Notes: a model not told the origin generated them from the letters alone. A DNA stretch of 64,000 bases from an uncultured Hyphomicrobiales bacterium (GCA_903847605.1 CAINED010000078.1:62001-126000); one strand, 5' to 3'. Positions 17,233-27,503 are shown, counted from the first letter of the stretch. Numbers and translations: made by a program.

Positions 17233-17646
17233 ATGAACTCGACATCGAACCAGTCTGTCATCGTTTCCGATTCGCAAGAAAAGGGCAGGGGCATATTCGC
17301 CACGCGGCATATTCCCGCCGGCGCTATCGTATTTTCGTGCCCGTACATCGTGCTTGGCCGCAAGAGCAACATGTTGTTCGAGACCGAACTTGAACACTAT
17401 GTCTTCCGCTTTCCTTTCACGCGGTCCGGAAAGCCGTACGAGCGGAGCAATCTGTCCGCCCTTGTTTTCGGCGAAACGAGCCTGCTGAACCATTCAGACG
17501 ATCCCAATTGCAGCTGGGACTGGGACGTAAAGGCGCGCGTCCATCGAACCTTCACGACACGCGACATCGCGGAAGGTGAAGAACTGACGATCGATTACTG
17601 TTGGGACGACGAAGTGTGGGATTCCGTTGGCGGGATGAAGCGGTAA
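17233..17646 (+). CDS. SET domain-containing protein
   Basis: 137 aa, almost entirely one SET domain: GRGIFATRHIPAGAIVF at the N-terminus, the cofactor/pseudoknot motif LNHSDDPNCSW (about residues 93-103), then EGEELTIDY (about 121-129). These are the three conserved SET blocks, so it is probably an S-adenosylmethionine-dependent lysine methyltransferase. The post-SET Cys cluster is absent. Target in bacteria unknown; neighbours do not suggest one. Confidence 0.85.
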   Translation: MNSTSNQSVIVSDSQEKGRGIFATRHIPAGAIVFSCPYIVLGRKSNMLFETELEHYVFRFPFTRSGKPYERSNLSALVFGETSLLNHSDDPNCSWDWDVKARVHRTFTTRDIAEGEELTIDYCWDDEVWDSVGGMKR

Positions 17647-17697
17647 GGAATAACGCTTCTTTCGTTGCGCCCTTCGCCTGAACCGCTCGGCAAAAGT

Positions 17698-17729
17698 TTC
17701 GGACGCTTTCCCGTGAGAAAGCGTCCGAA
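17698..17729. terminator. Bidirectional terminator between convergent genes
   Basis: A perfect 13-bp stem, TTCGGACGCTTTC (17698-17710) / GAAAGCGTCCGAA (17717-17729), lies between the SET gene and the RTX gene. The minus-strand side is followed by ACTTTTG, so it best fits the end of the RTX gene. Confidence 0.75.
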
Positions 17730-17761
17730 CTAAGTGTTCGAATACCAGGTTTCCCGGCGGA

Positions 17762-20700
17762 TTACGCCACGACGGTGAAATCCGCCGCCGTCAGGGTCGG
17801 CGCGCCGGTCAGCGTACCCAGACGCTCACGCGTGCTGCCGGTGGCGCTGCCGTCGGCATCGAAGTACAGCACGCCGTTCGTCGTGTTGTAGACGAAGCGT
17901 GTCGTTCCGTCGCCGCCGTCGTTGGCATTGCCGGTCGCGTTGGAAATGAACTGCAGGCCGGTGAGCGGGGAGCCCCCGACCAGTCCACCGCCAAACAGCG
18001 ATGCCGACACTTCCAGCTGATCGATGGCCTCGAAGTCGCGGATGGTGTCGCGATCGAGATTGGCGTTCGACAGAACAAAGATGTCGGCGCCTGCGTTGCC
18101 GAAGAGCGTATCCATGCCGAGGCCGCCGACGAGACGGTCGGCGCCGTCGCCGCCCGAGAGCCGGTCGGCGCCATCGTTGCCGATGAGTACATCATTGCCG
18201 CCGCTACCCTGGATGGTGTTGGCGAACTCGTTGCCCGTCAGCGTCAGGCCAGTCGTCCCGGCATTGGCATAGAGGCGTTCGATCTCCTGACCGAGGGAGA
18301 GTTCGTAGCTAACGCTCGCATAGACAATGTCGGCAGTGCCGCCACCGGCCGCTTCGATCACGCTGTCGGAGGCATTGTCGACGTAGTAACGGTCGTTACC
18401 TGCGCCGCCGGTCATCGCATCGACGCCAGCTTTGCCATCGATGATATCATCGCCAGCATTGCCCGTTATTGTGTTGGCTCCGTCGTTACCGGTCAGGATG
18501 TCGTTGAAGCCGGAACCGATGAGGTTTTCGAAGCCGGTCAGCGTATCGCGACCCGCGCCGACCGTGTTCTGCGCCGCCGTCAGGCCGAGGTTCGCACGAA
18601 CTCCGGCAGACGCGCCCGCGTAGCTTGCAGTATCGATGCCGATATTGCCGGCGAGAATATCGTTGCCAGCGCCGCCTTCGATGAAATCGTCACCGAACCC
18701 GCCGTTGATGTTGTTATCGAGGGTGTTGCCGATCAGGCGATCGTTGAACGCAGAGCCGACGATATTCTCGATGTTGCGCAGGCGATCGGTATCCGCCGTT
18801 GTGACGTCAACGCCGTTGCGGGCGACGAGGGCGAGTTGGCCGCCCTCCTGCAATCCGAGCGAGGTCAGATTGATCGAGTGCGCCTGCACGTCCGTCAGGA
18901 ACAGCGAGCCGCCGGCCAGGCCGAACAGCGTCGATACATCGAGAACGCCTGAGGATTCCCAGTTGCCGAAATCGCCGGGATTGCCGTCCGTCTGGCCGAA
19001 CGGCACGGCGGAGCGATCGATCTCTGCCACCCGCGTGATCGCGCCGGAAACAGGATCGACCCGCAATATCGAAGCCTCGTTGGTGTTCGGCGTTCCCGTC
19101 CACGTCGTCGATCGGTCTTCGTTGATGTAGAGATAGCCGTCGTCGCCCCAATCGAGATTGTCGGGGTTGCGCAGGCTGCGATTGGGGTCGCTGTTGCCGT
19201 TGTTGAGGACCGTCAGCGTGCCCGTGGGCGCATTGATGTTGCTGAAGTTGAGATTGATCGTATAGACCGTGCCCCAGATGTCCGTCGCGTCGGCAACGCC
19301 ATCGGCCGTATTGCCGGCCGCAATCGAAGCGCCCGTCGATGCGAAGGCGACCTGCGTCCCGTTGAAGGGATTGACCGAGAGATCTTCAGGGCGCGAGAAG
19401 GAGAAGGCTCCAACTGCATCGGCCTCGGCGCGAAGGGTCGTTTCGTTCTTGTATCCGAGCGCATCGTAACCGGGCTGACCGGCCTTGGTGATATCGCGCG
19501 CCTCAATGGCCACCCATGTGCCATTGGCGTTGCCCGAAGCGAATTCCGCCGGCGAATTGACGCCTGCCGCATCCGCTTTCCAGACGTAGAGCTGTCCGTC
19601 CTTCAAGCCGTTGCGGTCGAGGAAGTCGCCGCCAGCATGCTTCGTGCCGACATAGAGATAAAGCGGCATGCCATTGGGGCCGTCATCGCCGAGCAGGAAG
19701 GCCACGCGATCAGTCGTGCCGGTATCGACCTGGGCAACGTTTTCCCAGCCGCCACGGCCGAATTCAGGGACGCCCCAGAGATCGCCGGTCGCCGTGTCGA
19801 GCGCCCAGAAGGAGCCGTTCGTTGTTTCCTCAGCGGTAAAATAAATGCGGTCAACGATGCCGTTACCTGCGCCGAACTCGTCGGCTTCGAAGATTCCGCC
19901 GGAGCAGAAACGGCCGAGCGCGCCGCCATCCAGTTGCGAGGCTGCCGTGACGAGGTTGCCCGCGCGGTCGTAGATCGAACCATAGGCAATACCGCCATCG
20001 ACAACGGCCTTGGTATCCTTGTCTATGTCGAAATAGTGCACACGCGCGCCACGCAAGGTCGTGCCGTTCTCAAGCTGATAGTTCGCGCCAGCGGCCTGCG
20101 AAAGTTCAGAATTGACAAAGACTCGAACAGTGTCCGCATCGAGCGAATAGGCGCCGATGCCGTCGAGAATGCCGGTCGGCGTATAATTGCCTGAAGTCGT
20201 GCTGTTGAGCGCGCCTGTCGTGCCGGTCAGAGTCTCGCCGATCGTCAGGAGCGACGTGACCGTATAGCCATTCTCGCCGCGCAGCATCGGCGCTGCGGTT
20301 GTGAGCGCTCCATCCTCTGGCACGATTTGACCGAAGCCGCGGGTGAGATCGACACTGACAGCGCTCGCAGCATCCGTGTAGGTCACAGTGTCGGTTCCGT
20401 TGCCGCCGTCGATCTGGTCTGCGCCGCCGCGGCCATTGATGAGATCGTTGCCGCCGCCGGCGTTGATGATCTCGTCCTGGGCAGTTCCCGTCAGCGTGTC
20501 GTTGCCTTCGGTGCCGGTGATGAGCCCCGGAACCAGCGAAGTCGCCTGATAGATCGAAATCGAGTTGCTGACCTCGTTGGAAAGGATCAGCAGATCCTGC
20601 CCGTTCGGGCTTTCGGAGGCCGGGATGAACAGCGTGCCTTCCGGCGAGACATCGCCTTCGGTCCGCACATAGGTCGTGAAGGTCACGTCGGCCGGATTGG

Positions 20701-22048
20701 TGAGGTCGAACACCATGTTGCCGCCACCCGCACGTTCCAGCGAGACAAAGGCGTAGGTGCGGCCATTGATCTGGCCAACCGTGATGCCCTCGGGCTCAGG
20801 TCCTTTGTTATCGCTGCGCGTATCGGACAGCGTGGTGAGACCGCTGTCGGCGTTGTGAAGGGACGGCGTCAGCAAGGCGACGGCTTGCTCGATGAGTCCG
20901 GCGCTGTCGAACACGCGATTGCCGTTCGCATCGACGATCGAGAAGGAGCGCCCGCCATAGCCGACGATACGGTCGAAGTCGCCATCGCCATCGGTGTCGC
21001 CGTCAATACGCGACACTGTCAGGCGGCCGAGTTCGGCATTAGCGCGCAGAGCGGCCTCGTTGGGGAACAGCGTGTTGTCGAGATCGTAGCCCGCGTTGCC
21101 CAGACGGATCGTCTCATCCGTCGCGAGAAAATCGTCGCGGTCGTCGCCCTCGTTCGCCATCACGTAATAGGTCTGCGTGCCGACCTGGAACGAGGAAATG
21201 GCGTCCGGCATATACATGCTGAAGATGGGCTCGTTGCGGATGCGCGTCGACGTCGGGTTGGCCGGGCCGTCGTCGCTGGCGTCGAGCACGTTGCCGGGCA
21301 GGCTCCAGTCCTTGAGGCCGAGCGGCACGATCGAGGTGATGGTCGCCGTGGCGATATCCAGGATTGCGACGGCATTGTTTTCCTGCAGCGTGATCATCGC
21401 CGACAGGCCATCGGGCGAGATCGCGATATATTCCGGCTCGAAATCAAGCGAGGCGGACACTCCGTTCGTGATGCGCACGCCGGCCGCGCGAAGCGCCGCT
21501 TCCTGCCCGTTGAAAGCGTCGAAGGTGACCGCCGTCACTTCGCCGGTTTCGATATCGATGATGCTGATCGAGCCTGCGCCGTTGACGCCCGCCGTTGCCG
21601 ACATTTCGCCCTCGTTGGCGACGAGAATCTTTTTGCCGTCCGGCGTGAAGGTCAGCATATCCGGATGTGCGCCGACTTCGACCGAGCCGATGAAATTGCC
21701 TGACGCGGCCGAGAAGAAAGCCACGCGGCCGTTGTTCGCCTTGTCCGCATCGCTGCCCGCGATGCTGTCGTCAGGTATTGTGACGGCGACGATGCCGTTC
21801 TTGACCGCCACGGACGTGATATCGGTGCTGTTGTGGCTGCCGTTTGCGGCCGCGCGCATGTCGAGGGTGGCAATCAGGGTAGGGGTTGCCGGGTTCGAAA
21901 GGTCGATGATCTGGAGCCCCGACGAGGACGTCGTGAAGAGCCGATGGCTGCCGGAGTCGTAAGCCGAAATCTCGGCGCCCGCGAGCCCGGCGATGCCGCC
22001 GACACGATTGAGATTGAGTTCGTTTGTCGGCGTCGTAGTCAGCGTCAT
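17762..22048 (-). CDS. Large RTX protein with phosphatase-like propeller domains (choice-of-anchor I and PhoX-like)
   Basis: 1428 aa from ATG 22048 (GGGG 8 nt upstream); the frame is open to 22159 without a ribosome site. Domains in order: about 1-510, a beta-propeller of the choice-of-anchor I / alkaline-phosphatase-like type ([52 protein letters not shown]); about 513-550, a first RTX block ([21 protein letters not shown]); about 580-1050, a PhoX/DUF839-like propeller ([35 protein letters not shown]); about 1100-1365, RTX nonapeptides of GGxGxDxLx type; then a tail ending [10 protein letters not shown], typical of type I secretion. There is no Sec signal peptide. A calcium-dependent secreted phosphatase or phosphodiesterase is inferred. 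No HlyB/HlyD/TolC genes are in the window. Confidence 0.82.
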   Translation of the reverse strand: MTLTTTPTNELNLNRVGGIAGLAGAEISAYDSGSHRLFTTSSSGLQIIDLSNPATPTLIATLDMRAAANGSHNSTDITSVAVKNGIVAVTIPDDSIAGSDADKANNGRVAFFSAASGNFIGSVEVGAHPDMLTFTPDGKKILVANEGEMSATAGVNGAGSISIIDIETGEVTAVTFDAFNGQEAALRAAGVRITNGVSASLDFEPEYIAISPDGLSAMITLQENNAVAILDIATATITSIVPLGLKDWSLPGNVLDASDDGPANPTSTRIRNEPIFSMYMPDAISSFQVGTQTYYVMANEGDDRDDFLATDETIRLGNAGYDLDNTLFPNEAALRANAELGRLTVSRIDGDTDGDGDFDRIVGYGGRSFSIVDANGNRVFDSAGLIEQAVALLTPSLHNADSGLTTLSDTRSDNKGPEPEGITVGQINGRTYAFVSLERAGGGNMVFDLTNPADVTFTTYVRTEGDVSPEGTLFIPASESPNGQDLLILSNEVSNSISIYQATSLVPGLITGTEGNDTLTGTAQDEIINAGGGNDLINGRGGADQIDGGNGTDTVTYTDAASAVSVDLTRGFGQIVPEDGALTTAAPMLRGENGYTVTSLLTIGETLTGTTGALNSTTSGNYTPTGILDGIGAYSLDADTVRVFVNSELSQAAGANYQLENGTTLRGARVHYFDIDKDTKAVVDGGIAYGSIYDRAGNLVTAASQLDGGALGRFCSGGIFEADEFGAGNGIVDRIYFTAEETTNGSFWALDTATGDLWGVPEFGRGGWENVAQVDTGTTDRVAFLLGDDGPNGMPLYLYVGTKHAGGDFLDRNGLKDGQLYVWKADAAGVNSPAEFASGNANGTWVAIEARDITKAGQPGYDALGYKNETTLRAEADAVGAFSFSRPEDLSVNPFNGTQVAFASTGASIAAGNTADGVADATDIWGTVYTINLNFSNINAPTGTLTVLNNGNSDPNRSLRNPDNLDWGDDGYLYINEDRSTTWTGTPNTNEASILRVDPVSGAITRVAEIDRSAVPFGQTDGNPGDFGNWESSGVLDVSTLFGLAGGSLFLTDVQAHSINLTSLGLQEGGQLALVARNGVDVTTADTDRLRNIENIVGSAFNDRLIGNTLDNNINGGFGDDFIEGGAGNDILAGNIGIDTASYAGASAGVRANLGLTAAQNTVGAGRDTLTGFENLIGSGFNDILTGNDGANTITGNAGDDIIDGKAGVDAMTGGAGNDRYYVDNASDSVIEAAGGGTADIVYASVSYELSLGQEIERLYANAGTTGLTLTGNEFANTIQGSGGNDVLIGNDGADRLSGGDGADRLVGGLGMDTLFGNAGADIFVLSNANLDRDTIRDFEAIDQLEVSASLFGGGLVGGSPLTGLQFISNATGNANDGGDGTTRFVYNTTNGVLYFDADGSATGSTRERLGTLTGAPTLTAADFTVVA

Positions 22049-22324
22049 GAAATTTCCCCGCAAGAACGAGACCTGACGAGTGCCGGCCTCAAATGAACCT
22101 ACGGGTCCGTCGCTAAACGGGCTCTGTGATGTTTGCGTGAAGCTTGTTTCACAATACAAATAATCGGGGACGGCTTTGGGCAGAGCCGGTTCGACCCGCG
22201 TTCCGGAAGTGGATGGAGTTTCACCGGATATTCGGACGCACCGAGCCCAGATGCCGAATTAATACGATTTATTTCGACGTTTTCGGCGTCGTGGACCTGG
22301 TTGGCGATGGTCCATCTGAATGTA
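22049..22324. other. Promoter region of the RTX gene, left of the island
   Basis: 276 bp without a gene, between the RTX start and the left island boundary. It must contain the RTX promoter on the minus strand. I see no clear promoter boxes. With the following 163 bp inside the island (22325-22487), the gene-free stretch is 439 bp. Confidence 0.4.
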
Positions 22325-22339
22325 ATGGCGGAGAGAGTG
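22325..22339 (+). repeat. attL-type direct repeat
   Basis: ATGGCGGAGAGAGTG, identical to 33936-33950. Beyond the 15 bp the match continues imperfectly through the T-loop region (TCGAA at 22345-22349 against TTCGAA in the tRNA), as expected for an att site derived from a tRNA 3' end. Confidence 0.85.
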
Positions 22340-22460
22340 TCCGTCGAATTAGTGTTTTTCAGTGTCCGCTGATGTTTCAAAAGGTCCTTATTTTATGGGC
22401 ATATCTCGCACTTCGTGTCTTTAACTGTCCGCGAAAATCCGCTACAATCCATGCAATTCT

Positions 22461-22485
22461 TGGGGACCGATCTGGGGACCAAATC
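22461..22485. repeat. Repeated TGGGGACC near the integrase start (possible arm-type sites)
   Basis: TGGGGACC occurs at 22461-22468 and again at 22473-22480, directly before the integrase ATG. Near the other island end, 33863-33882 has CGGGGTCCAAATTGGGGAC. The shared GGGG[A/T]CCAAAT string suggests integrase arm-binding sites; the second copy also overlaps the ribosome site of the integrase. Confidence 0.35.
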
Positions 22486-22487
22486 GC

Positions 22488-23546
22488 ATGGCACGACAGG
22501 CGCTCAATTCCCGCAAAGTCGAAACCGCAAAGCCCGGCAAGTATTCGGACGGGAAGGGGCTCACGCTGATCGTTGCGCCCACTGGCACGCGCAAATGGGT
22601 TCTGCGCTTTCAATGGAATGGCAGGCCGCGCGAGATGGGTCTGGGGGCTGCGGAAGCCGCCAACCTTGCCCTTGCCCGCGAAAAGGCTGCCGCCGCCCGC
22701 CTGCTCATCGCCAAGGGGATCGATCCGATTGCCGCCCGGCATAAGGACCGGGTGCGGACGTTCGGGGAATGTGCGGACGACTACATTGCAGCGAAGGCCT
22801 CCGAATGGCGCAACGAAAAGCACAAGGCGCAATGGGCGATGACGCTCACGGAATATGCCGCGCCGCTGCGTGGCAAGCCTGTCGATACAATCGAGACGGC
22901 GGACGTTTTGGCGGTCCTGAATCCGATCTGGCAGGCGAAGACCGAAACCGCCTCAAGGCTGCGGGGACGGATCGAACACATTCTGGACGCTGCGCGAGCG
23001 GCCGGCCATCGCTCGGGAGAAAATCCGGCCCGGTGGCGCGGCCATTTGGACAAGCTGCTTCCGAGGCGCGCGAAGCTCGCTCGCGGCCATCATGCGGCGA
23101 TGCCTTATGCCGAAGTCCCGGCCCTCATGGCCAGTCTGCGCGAGCGCGATGGGATGGCAGCCCGGGCGCTTCAATTCGCCGTGCTGACGGCCGCGCGCAC
23201 TGGCGAAGTGATCGGCGCAAAGTGGTCTGAAATCGATTTGGACGCCAAGGTCTGGACGGTCCCGGCCGCGCGAATGAAGACGGCGCGTGAACACCGTGTG
23301 CCGATGTCGGCCGCTTCCGTCGAATTGCTGAAACCGCTGTCCGAAAATCGAACCGGCGAATTTGTCTTTCCCGGTGGGGAGGCTGGCAAGCCGCTGTCCA
23401 ACATGGCGATGGATATGACGCTGCGGCGGATGCGGGCAGGGGACGTAACGGTCCACGGCTTTCGGTCATCCTTCCGTGATTGGGCCGGCAACGAAACGTC
23501 GTTCGCCCGTGAGATTGCGGAAGCCGCGCTGGCGCATGTGGTGTAA
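22488..23546 (+). pseudogene. Tyrosine integrase, N-terminal part, interrupted by IS66
   Basis: P4/DUF4102-type site-specific recombinase. The fragment has the N-terminal arm-binding domain (about 1-90), the core-binding domain and most of the catalytic domain, with Arg in TAARTGEVIGAKWSEID and His-Arg in VHGFRSSFRDWAG. It ends abruptly after AEAALAHVV, where a stop comes from IS66 sequence. The missing end, VVGDATERAYRRGD with the catalytic Tyr, lies at 28958-29099. Joining 22488-23542 to 28958-29099 gives an in-frame 398-aa enzyme. Confidence 0.9.
23535..23542. repeat. Target site duplication, left copy
   Basis: CATGTGGT, identical to 28950-28957. Eight bp is the usual duplication length for IS66-family insertions. 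Confidence 0.85.
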
Positions 23547-23562
23547 GCGTCCGGTCTGGTCG
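23543..23562 (+). repeat. IS66 left inverted repeat
   Basis: It starts GTAAGCGTCCGGTCTGGTCG. The inner part CGTCCGGTCTGGT also occurs inverted inside the element at about 26002-26014 and, with one change, at 26723-26735, where older right ends may once have been. Confidence 0.75.
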
Positions 23563-23590
23563 ACCTGCCTGGGGTGGGAGAGATTGCGTA

Positions 23591-23614
23591 GTGTCCACCT
23601 TTGGCAGTGGACAC
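23591..23614. repeat. Inverted repeat before tnpA
   Basis: GTGTCCAC (23591-23598) and GTGGACAC (23607-23614) flank an 8-nt spacer, 16 nt before the tnpA start. The hairpin could limit read-in translation of tnpA or bind transposase. Confidence 0.5.
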
Positions 23615-23630
23615 TCAGGAGCATTCTTTC

Positions 23631-24008
23631 ATGGCCCGGCCTCGCAAGCACCGGCATTGGAGCGACGAAGAAAAGCGTTCGATTTGTTGTCAGAGCAAGA
23701 TAGCCGGGATTTCCGTGGCGCAGGTCGCACGGCGGTATGCGATGAACGCGAACCTTATTTTCAAATGGCTGAACGATCCGCATTATGTACCTGACAACGT
23801 TGTTGGGGATACACAGACCTTTTTGCCGGTCGAGATCGAGGCAAATGCCTCTGCTGACAGAGTGCCGTTGGTGGAAGCTCCGGCAACGACATGTTCGGGC
23901 GGGGCCGGACGATTGGAGATAATCCTGCCCGCGGGCCTTCGGCTAAAGGTTGATGGCGGGTTCGATGGAACCGAGCTTGCTCGGCTGATCAAGGGTCTGA
24001 TGGCGTGA
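23631..24008 (+). CDS. tnpA: IS66 family accessory protein TnpA
   Basis: 125 aa from ATG 23631, with AGGAG 9 nt upstream. It has an N-terminal helix-turn-helix ([40 protein letters not shown], about 7-46), typical of IS66 OrfA, then a C-terminal part [18 protein letters not shown]. The stop overlaps the tnpB start (GTGA at 24005-24008). Confidence 0.9.
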   Translation: MARPRKHRHWSDEEKRSICCQSKIAGISVAQVARRYAMNANLIFKWLNDPHYVPDNVVGDTQTFLPVEIEANASADRVPLVEAPATTCSGGAGRLEIILPAGLRLKVDGGFDGTELARLIKGLMA

Positions 24009-24352
24009 TCCCGGTCCCCAGCAATGCGCGCGTTTGGCTGGCAGCTGGCGCAACGGACATGCGGCGTGGCTTCCACACATTGGCAGCGCAGGTGCAGGCT
24101 TCGCTGGCCGAAGATCCATTCTGCGGCCACATGTTCGTCTTCCGGGGGCGAGGTGGTGATCTCTTGAAGATCATCTGGTGGGATCAACAGGGGGCATGCT
24201 TGTTCTCCAAGCGTCTGGAGCGCGGCCGGTTTGTTTGGCCATCTGCAAAAGGCGGGAAGGTGTCGATGTCGGCGGCGCAACTGGCAATGCTGCTGGAGGG
24301 GATTGATTGGCGAGCACCGCAAAGAACATGGCAGCCCCTGACGGTTGGATGA
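24005..24352 (+). CDS. tnpB: IS66 family accessory protein TnpB
   Basis: 115 aa, GTG start overlapping the tnpA stop. Signature sequence: [60 protein letters not shown]. This is the conserved IS66 Orf2 protein that is needed for transposition together with TnpC. Full length. Confidence 0.93.
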   Translation: MIPVPSNARVWLAAGATDMRRGFHTLAAQVQASLAEDPFCGHMFVFRGRGGDLLKIIWWDQQGACLFSKRLERGRFVWPSAKGGKVSMSAAQLAMLLEGIDWRAPQRTWQPLTVG

Positions 24353-24432
24353 CGCAATAAAGTCGATAAAAGCTGGGGTAATATACACGTCATGGATTCC
24401 CATGAATCGCATAATTTGCTAGACAATTGACG

Positions 24433-25974
24433 ATGAAGCCCAGTCCTGCAAACAGCGCACGGAACAAGCAGATTGACGCTGCTACCCTTCGCGCGCTGCT
24501 TGCCGAAAGAGATACTGAGATTGCGGGCGTCAAAGCCGAACTTCATAGCCGAAACCTTCTCATCGAGAAGCTGAAGCATCAGCTCGCCGGTCTGCGCCGT
24601 CACCAGTTTGGCTCAACCTCCGAAGCCCTCGATCAGCTCGAACTGACCCTGGAAGATGAAGAGATTGCACACGCTGCAAAAACGCCTTCCGCAAACGATC
24701 CCTCGTCAGACACCATAAAAGACCAGCCCAAGCGCAGGCCGCTGCCGGAACATCTGCCGCGCAACGAGACCGTGCTCACGCCAGGCAACGCCTGCCGCGT
24801 CTGTGGCGGCCGGTTGAAGCAACTTGGCGAAGATGTCACCGAAGAACTCGAATATGTTCCCGGTCGCTTTGTCGTCAATCGCATTGTCCGTCCGCGCCTG
24901 GCCTGCGCCTGCTGTGAGAAGATCCAGCAAGCGCCATTGCCCTCGCGGCCGATCGAGCGGGGCCGTCCGGGTCCGGGACTGCTCGCCCATGTTCTGGTCA
25001 GCAAATATGCCGATCATTTGCCACTCTACCGCCAGAGCCAGATTTTCGGCCGTGACGGGATCGATCTGGAGCGCTCCACTCTGACCGACTGGGTTGGCAA
25101 ATCAACGGCCCTTCTGGAACCTCTGGCGGACGCCATTGGCCGCCACGTCCGGCAGGGTCTCGCCATCTTCGCCGATGACACACCCGTCAAAGTGCTGAGC
25201 CCTGGCTCAGGTGGCACAAAAACCGCGCGGCTCTGGGCCTATGCCCGCGACGAGCGCCCCTGTGCGGGCCCGGCCCCTCCGGCAGCCTGGTATCAGTTCT
25301 CCCGCGACAGGAAGGCTGAACGGCCGCAGGATCATCTGCGCGCCTACAAAGGCTGGATGCATGCAGATGGTTATGCCGGTTTTGAAGAGCTCTATGGCAG
25401 TGGCCGGATCAGGGAAGCCGCCTGCATGGCGCATATCCGCCGCAAGTTTGTCGATGTCCATCAATCCCAGGGTTCTGTTATTGCCGAAGAGGCCATCAAA
25501 CGCATTGCCGGACTTTATGCCGTCGAGAAAGAGGTGCGGGGACAGCCGCCCGATATCCGGCAAGCCATCCGCGAGCAGAAAGCAAAGCCGATCCTTGATG
25601 ACCTTGAGGTCTGGCTCGGCCAGCAATTACCGAAAATCTCTGGCAAGTCGCCCCTGGCGGCGGCCATCCGCTATGCGCTGACCCGGATCAAGCGGCTGCG
25701 GCCCTATCTCGACAACGGTTTTCTAGAGATTGATAACAACACGGCCGAGCGCTCCATGCGGCCAATCGCGCTGGGCAGAAAGAACTACCTTTTCATGGGC
25801 TCCGAAGGCGGCGGCAAGGCCGCAGCCATCGCCTACACATTGATCGAAACCGCCAAACTCAATGGTGTCGATCCCCAAGCCTGGCTCACGGACATTCTTG
25901 GTCGCATCGCCGATCATAAGATCACCAGGCTCGACGAGCTGCTGCCGTGGCGTTACGCTGCCAAGGCAGCGTAA
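24433..25974 (+). CDS. tnpC: IS66 family transposase TnpC
   Basis: 513 aa from ATG 24433 (an in-frame TTG at 24427 is an alternative). An N-terminal leucine-rich coiled coil (about 20-55) is followed by a zinc-binding region (CRVCGG and CACC, about 125-165) and the DDE core: [22 protein letters not shown], then [23 protein letters not shown] with the catalytic Glu. It looks full length and intact, so the element may still be active. The last 198 nt plus the downstream flank are repeated at 26498-26741. Confidence 0.95.
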   Translation: MKPSPANSARNKQIDAATLRALLAERDTEIAGVKAELHSRNLLIEKLKHQLAGLRRHQFGSTSEALDQLELTLEDEEIAHAAKTPSANDPSSDTIKDQPKRRPLPEHLPRNETVLTPGNACRVCGGRLKQLGEDVTEELEYVPGRFVVNRIVRPRLACACCEKIQQAPLPSRPIERGRPGPGLLAHVLVSKYADHLPLYRQSQIFGRDGIDLERSTLTDWVGKSTALLEPLADAIGRHVRQGLAIFADDTPVKVLSPGSGGTKTARLWAYARDERPCAGPAPPAAWYQFSRDRKAERPQDHLRAYKGWMHADGYAGFEELYGSGRIREAACMAHIRRKFVDVHQSQGSVIAEEAIKRIAGLYAVEKEVRGQPPDIRQAIREQKAKPILDDLEVWLGQQLPKISGKSPLAAAIRYALTRIKRLRPYLDNGFLEIDNNTAERSMRPIALGRKNYLFMGSEGGGKAAAIAYTLIETAKLNGVDPQAWLTDILGRIADHKITRLDELLPWRYAAKAA

Positions 25975-26020
25975 CAGACGCACGGTCTATTGCGCCAGAG
26001 CAACCAGACCGGACGGTCGC
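25777..26020 (+). repeat. Direct repeat copy 1 (tnpC tail plus flank), 244 bp
   Basis: Runs from the RKNYLFMGS codons of tnpC through the stop to ...CCAGACCGGACGGTCGC. The second copy at 26498-26741 has the same length and is clearly similar but diverged, mostly at third codon positions, so it comes from a related element and is not a recent duplication. Confidence 0.8.
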
Positions 26021-26090
26021 GATGGAAAGCACTGATCCAACCGCTGTTCTCGCGCGTAACAGGGTGGTCAACCAGCTGGGAGGCTATCTT

Positions 26091-26489
26091 ATGGCGATCG
26101 ATCTGAACAACATCTTGAGTGATAACACTGCAGGGCTACCCCTGCTTAAGGTTCTGGCGGAGAACAGTTTTGATTCTGTGCTGATTACGGACGCGAGCAA
26201 TGAAGGCAAAATAATTTACGCAAACGAGGCCTTCAAGAAACTGACCGGGCATGATCCGAAGGATGCCATTGGCCAAACACCGCGCATTCTTCAGGGGCCT
26301 GGCACGGATAAAAAAGTTACGGAACGACTTAGCATCGCGCTGAAAACGGGCGGTAGCTTTGAAGGTAAGGCGATCAATTACAAGAAAGATGGTACGCCAT
26401 TCATTATGTTTTGGCGAGTTTTACCAATCAAAGTTGGCGAGAAGATCGAAGCCTGGATCGCGATTCAGCGTGAGGGTGCTTCAATCTAG
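26091..26489 (+). CDS. PAS domain protein, IS66 passenger
   Basis: 132 aa from ATG 26091, with GGGAGG 7 nt upstream; an earlier ATG at 26022 lacks a ribosome site. One PAS_9/LOV-like domain fills residues about 22-128: [69 protein letters not shown]. The LOV motif GRNCRFLQ reads GQTPRILQ here, so the flavin-reactive Cys is missing and blue-light chemistry is not expected. No output domain. It lies between two copies of the tnpC tail. Confidence 0.8.
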   Translation: MAIDLNNILSDNTAGLPLLKVLAENSFDSVLITDASNEGKIIYANEAFKKLTGHDPKDAIGQTPRILQGPGTDKKVTERLSIALKTGGSFEGKAINYKKDGTPFIMFWRVLPIKVGEKIEAWIAIQREGASI

Positions 26490-26497
26490 CGCCGTTA

Positions 26498-26695
26498 CGA
26501 AAGAACTACCTCTTCATGGGCTCCGAAGGCGGCGGCAAGGCCATGGCCATCGCCTACACCCTCATTGAGACCGCCAAACTCAACGGCGTCGATCCGCAAG
26601 GCTGGCTCACCGACGTCCTCGCCCGCATTGCTGATCACAAGATCACCCGGCTGGACGAGCTGCTGCCGTGGCGTTACGCTGCCAAGGCAGCGTAA
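26498..26695 (+). pseudogene. Truncated second tnpC copy (C-terminal 65 codons)
   Basis: Encodes [20 protein letters not shown]... WRYAAKAA and a stop, homologous to the end of the intact tnpC (25777-25974) with several amino acid differences. No start and no upstream tnpC sequence. A remnant of another IS66 element. Confidence 0.85.
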
Positions 26696-26741
26696 CAGAC
26701 GCACCATCTATTGCGCCAGAGCAGCCAGACCGGACGGTCGC
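26498..26741 (+). repeat. Direct repeat copy 2, 244 bp
   Basis: Counterpart of 25777-26020. Similarity begins at the RKNY codons and stops right after GGTCGC in both copies, beyond which the flanks are unrelated. That shared end point probably marks an old element end or a recombination point. Confidence 0.8.
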
Positions 26742-27164
26742 CAACAATCCCGCACAAAGGCGGATGGGGTTTTAGGGACCATGGGGACAACTGTCCCGCG
26801 TGGGACGCCTGAGGCTGCCGGGACAAATGGGACAATTGGGAGCATGCTCCTCATATGGTAATGGGCTTTTCAGGGATTTGAACAAAAGAGCCTGATTACC
26901 AGCAGACTGTGAAAAGGATTGTCACTCGTTTGTCCGCGATAGACGGGAGATGTATCCAAATATAGCCCATACCCCCTATTTGGGGGGCCCATCCGATCCT
27001 TGATGCATCTAACGCGTTTTGATATGCTGCGAAATTGGACTTTATTTTTTTTAAAGGTAGTGGCAGAATTATGCTGTTAGTCAGATAAAGTAATTATGTA
27101 ATATTTTTAACCGAAATCTATCACCCGCAGATGCCTTAAGATGAGCCGGGTCGAGGTAAGAGCA
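26742..27164. other. Non-coding stretch with GGGAC repeats and an AT-rich leader
   Basis: 423 bp without a gene. 26775-26833 has five GGGAC and one GTCCC, including GGGACA-N2-TGTCCC. At 26971-26986 lies ACCCCCTATTTGGGGG, similar to motifs at 12138 and 15331. 27030-27120 is very AT-rich and probably holds the promoter for the gene at 27165. Confidence 0.45.
26971..26986. promoter_or_regulatory. Palindrome ACCCCCTATTTGGGGG
   Basis: Third member of the CCC-N5-GGG motif set in the window, about 180-195 nt before the exported protein at 27165. Confidence 0.3.
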
Positions 27165-27503
27165 ATGTATAACAGAGTTCGCTACATCAGCGTTTTGATC
27201 TTATATTTAATCGTCAACGGCTCCGAAGCAGCGACATTGTCTATGATTTGCAAAAATCCAAGACGTGAATATCTTGTGGTATTCAACGATTTTTCTAGAT
27301 CATTCATTGCCAAAGCAGAAGAAGGTGACACGCCCTATAGGGTCGATAGTATCCGACGGGTTGGAGAAAGCTATACAGTCAAGGGAGTAACAATTTTTGG
27401 GGGACCCTCATTTTCAGCATTAATCGGGGATGGTCAACAGTTCATTCAATTCTTCGATAGTCGAAAATTGCATCAGACTGACTATTGCCGAAAGGCGAGC
27501 TGA
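27165..27503 (+). CDS. Small exported protein, function unknown (IS66 cargo)
   Basis: 112 aa from ATG 27165, with GAGGT 8 nt upstream. Signal peptide-like start (YISVLILYLIVNGSEAA, about 6-22), mature part of about 90 residues with two Cys (MICKNP, DYCRKAS) and mixed beta-like sequence (YLVVFNDFSRSFIA). Codon use is AT-rich, unlike the chromosome. Probably cotranscribed with the gene at 27570. No family recognised. Confidence 0.6.
   Translation: MYNRVRYISVLILYLIVNGSEAATLSMICKNPRREYLVVFNDFSRSFIAKAEEGDTPYRVDSIRRVGESYTVKGVTIFGGPSFSALIGDGQQFIQFFDSRKLHQTDYCRKAS

Noticed and set aside
26001-26020. Right end of the IS66 element at the first CCAGACCGGACG
   Set aside because: It matches inner bases of the left repeat, but the tip (GTCGC) does not, and no copy of CATGTGGT follows. 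The duplication and in-frame integrase place the end at 28949.
26091-26489. Reading the PAS domain as a blue-light LOV photoreceptor
   Set aside because: The flavin-adduct Cys is replaced by Pro (GQTPRILQ).
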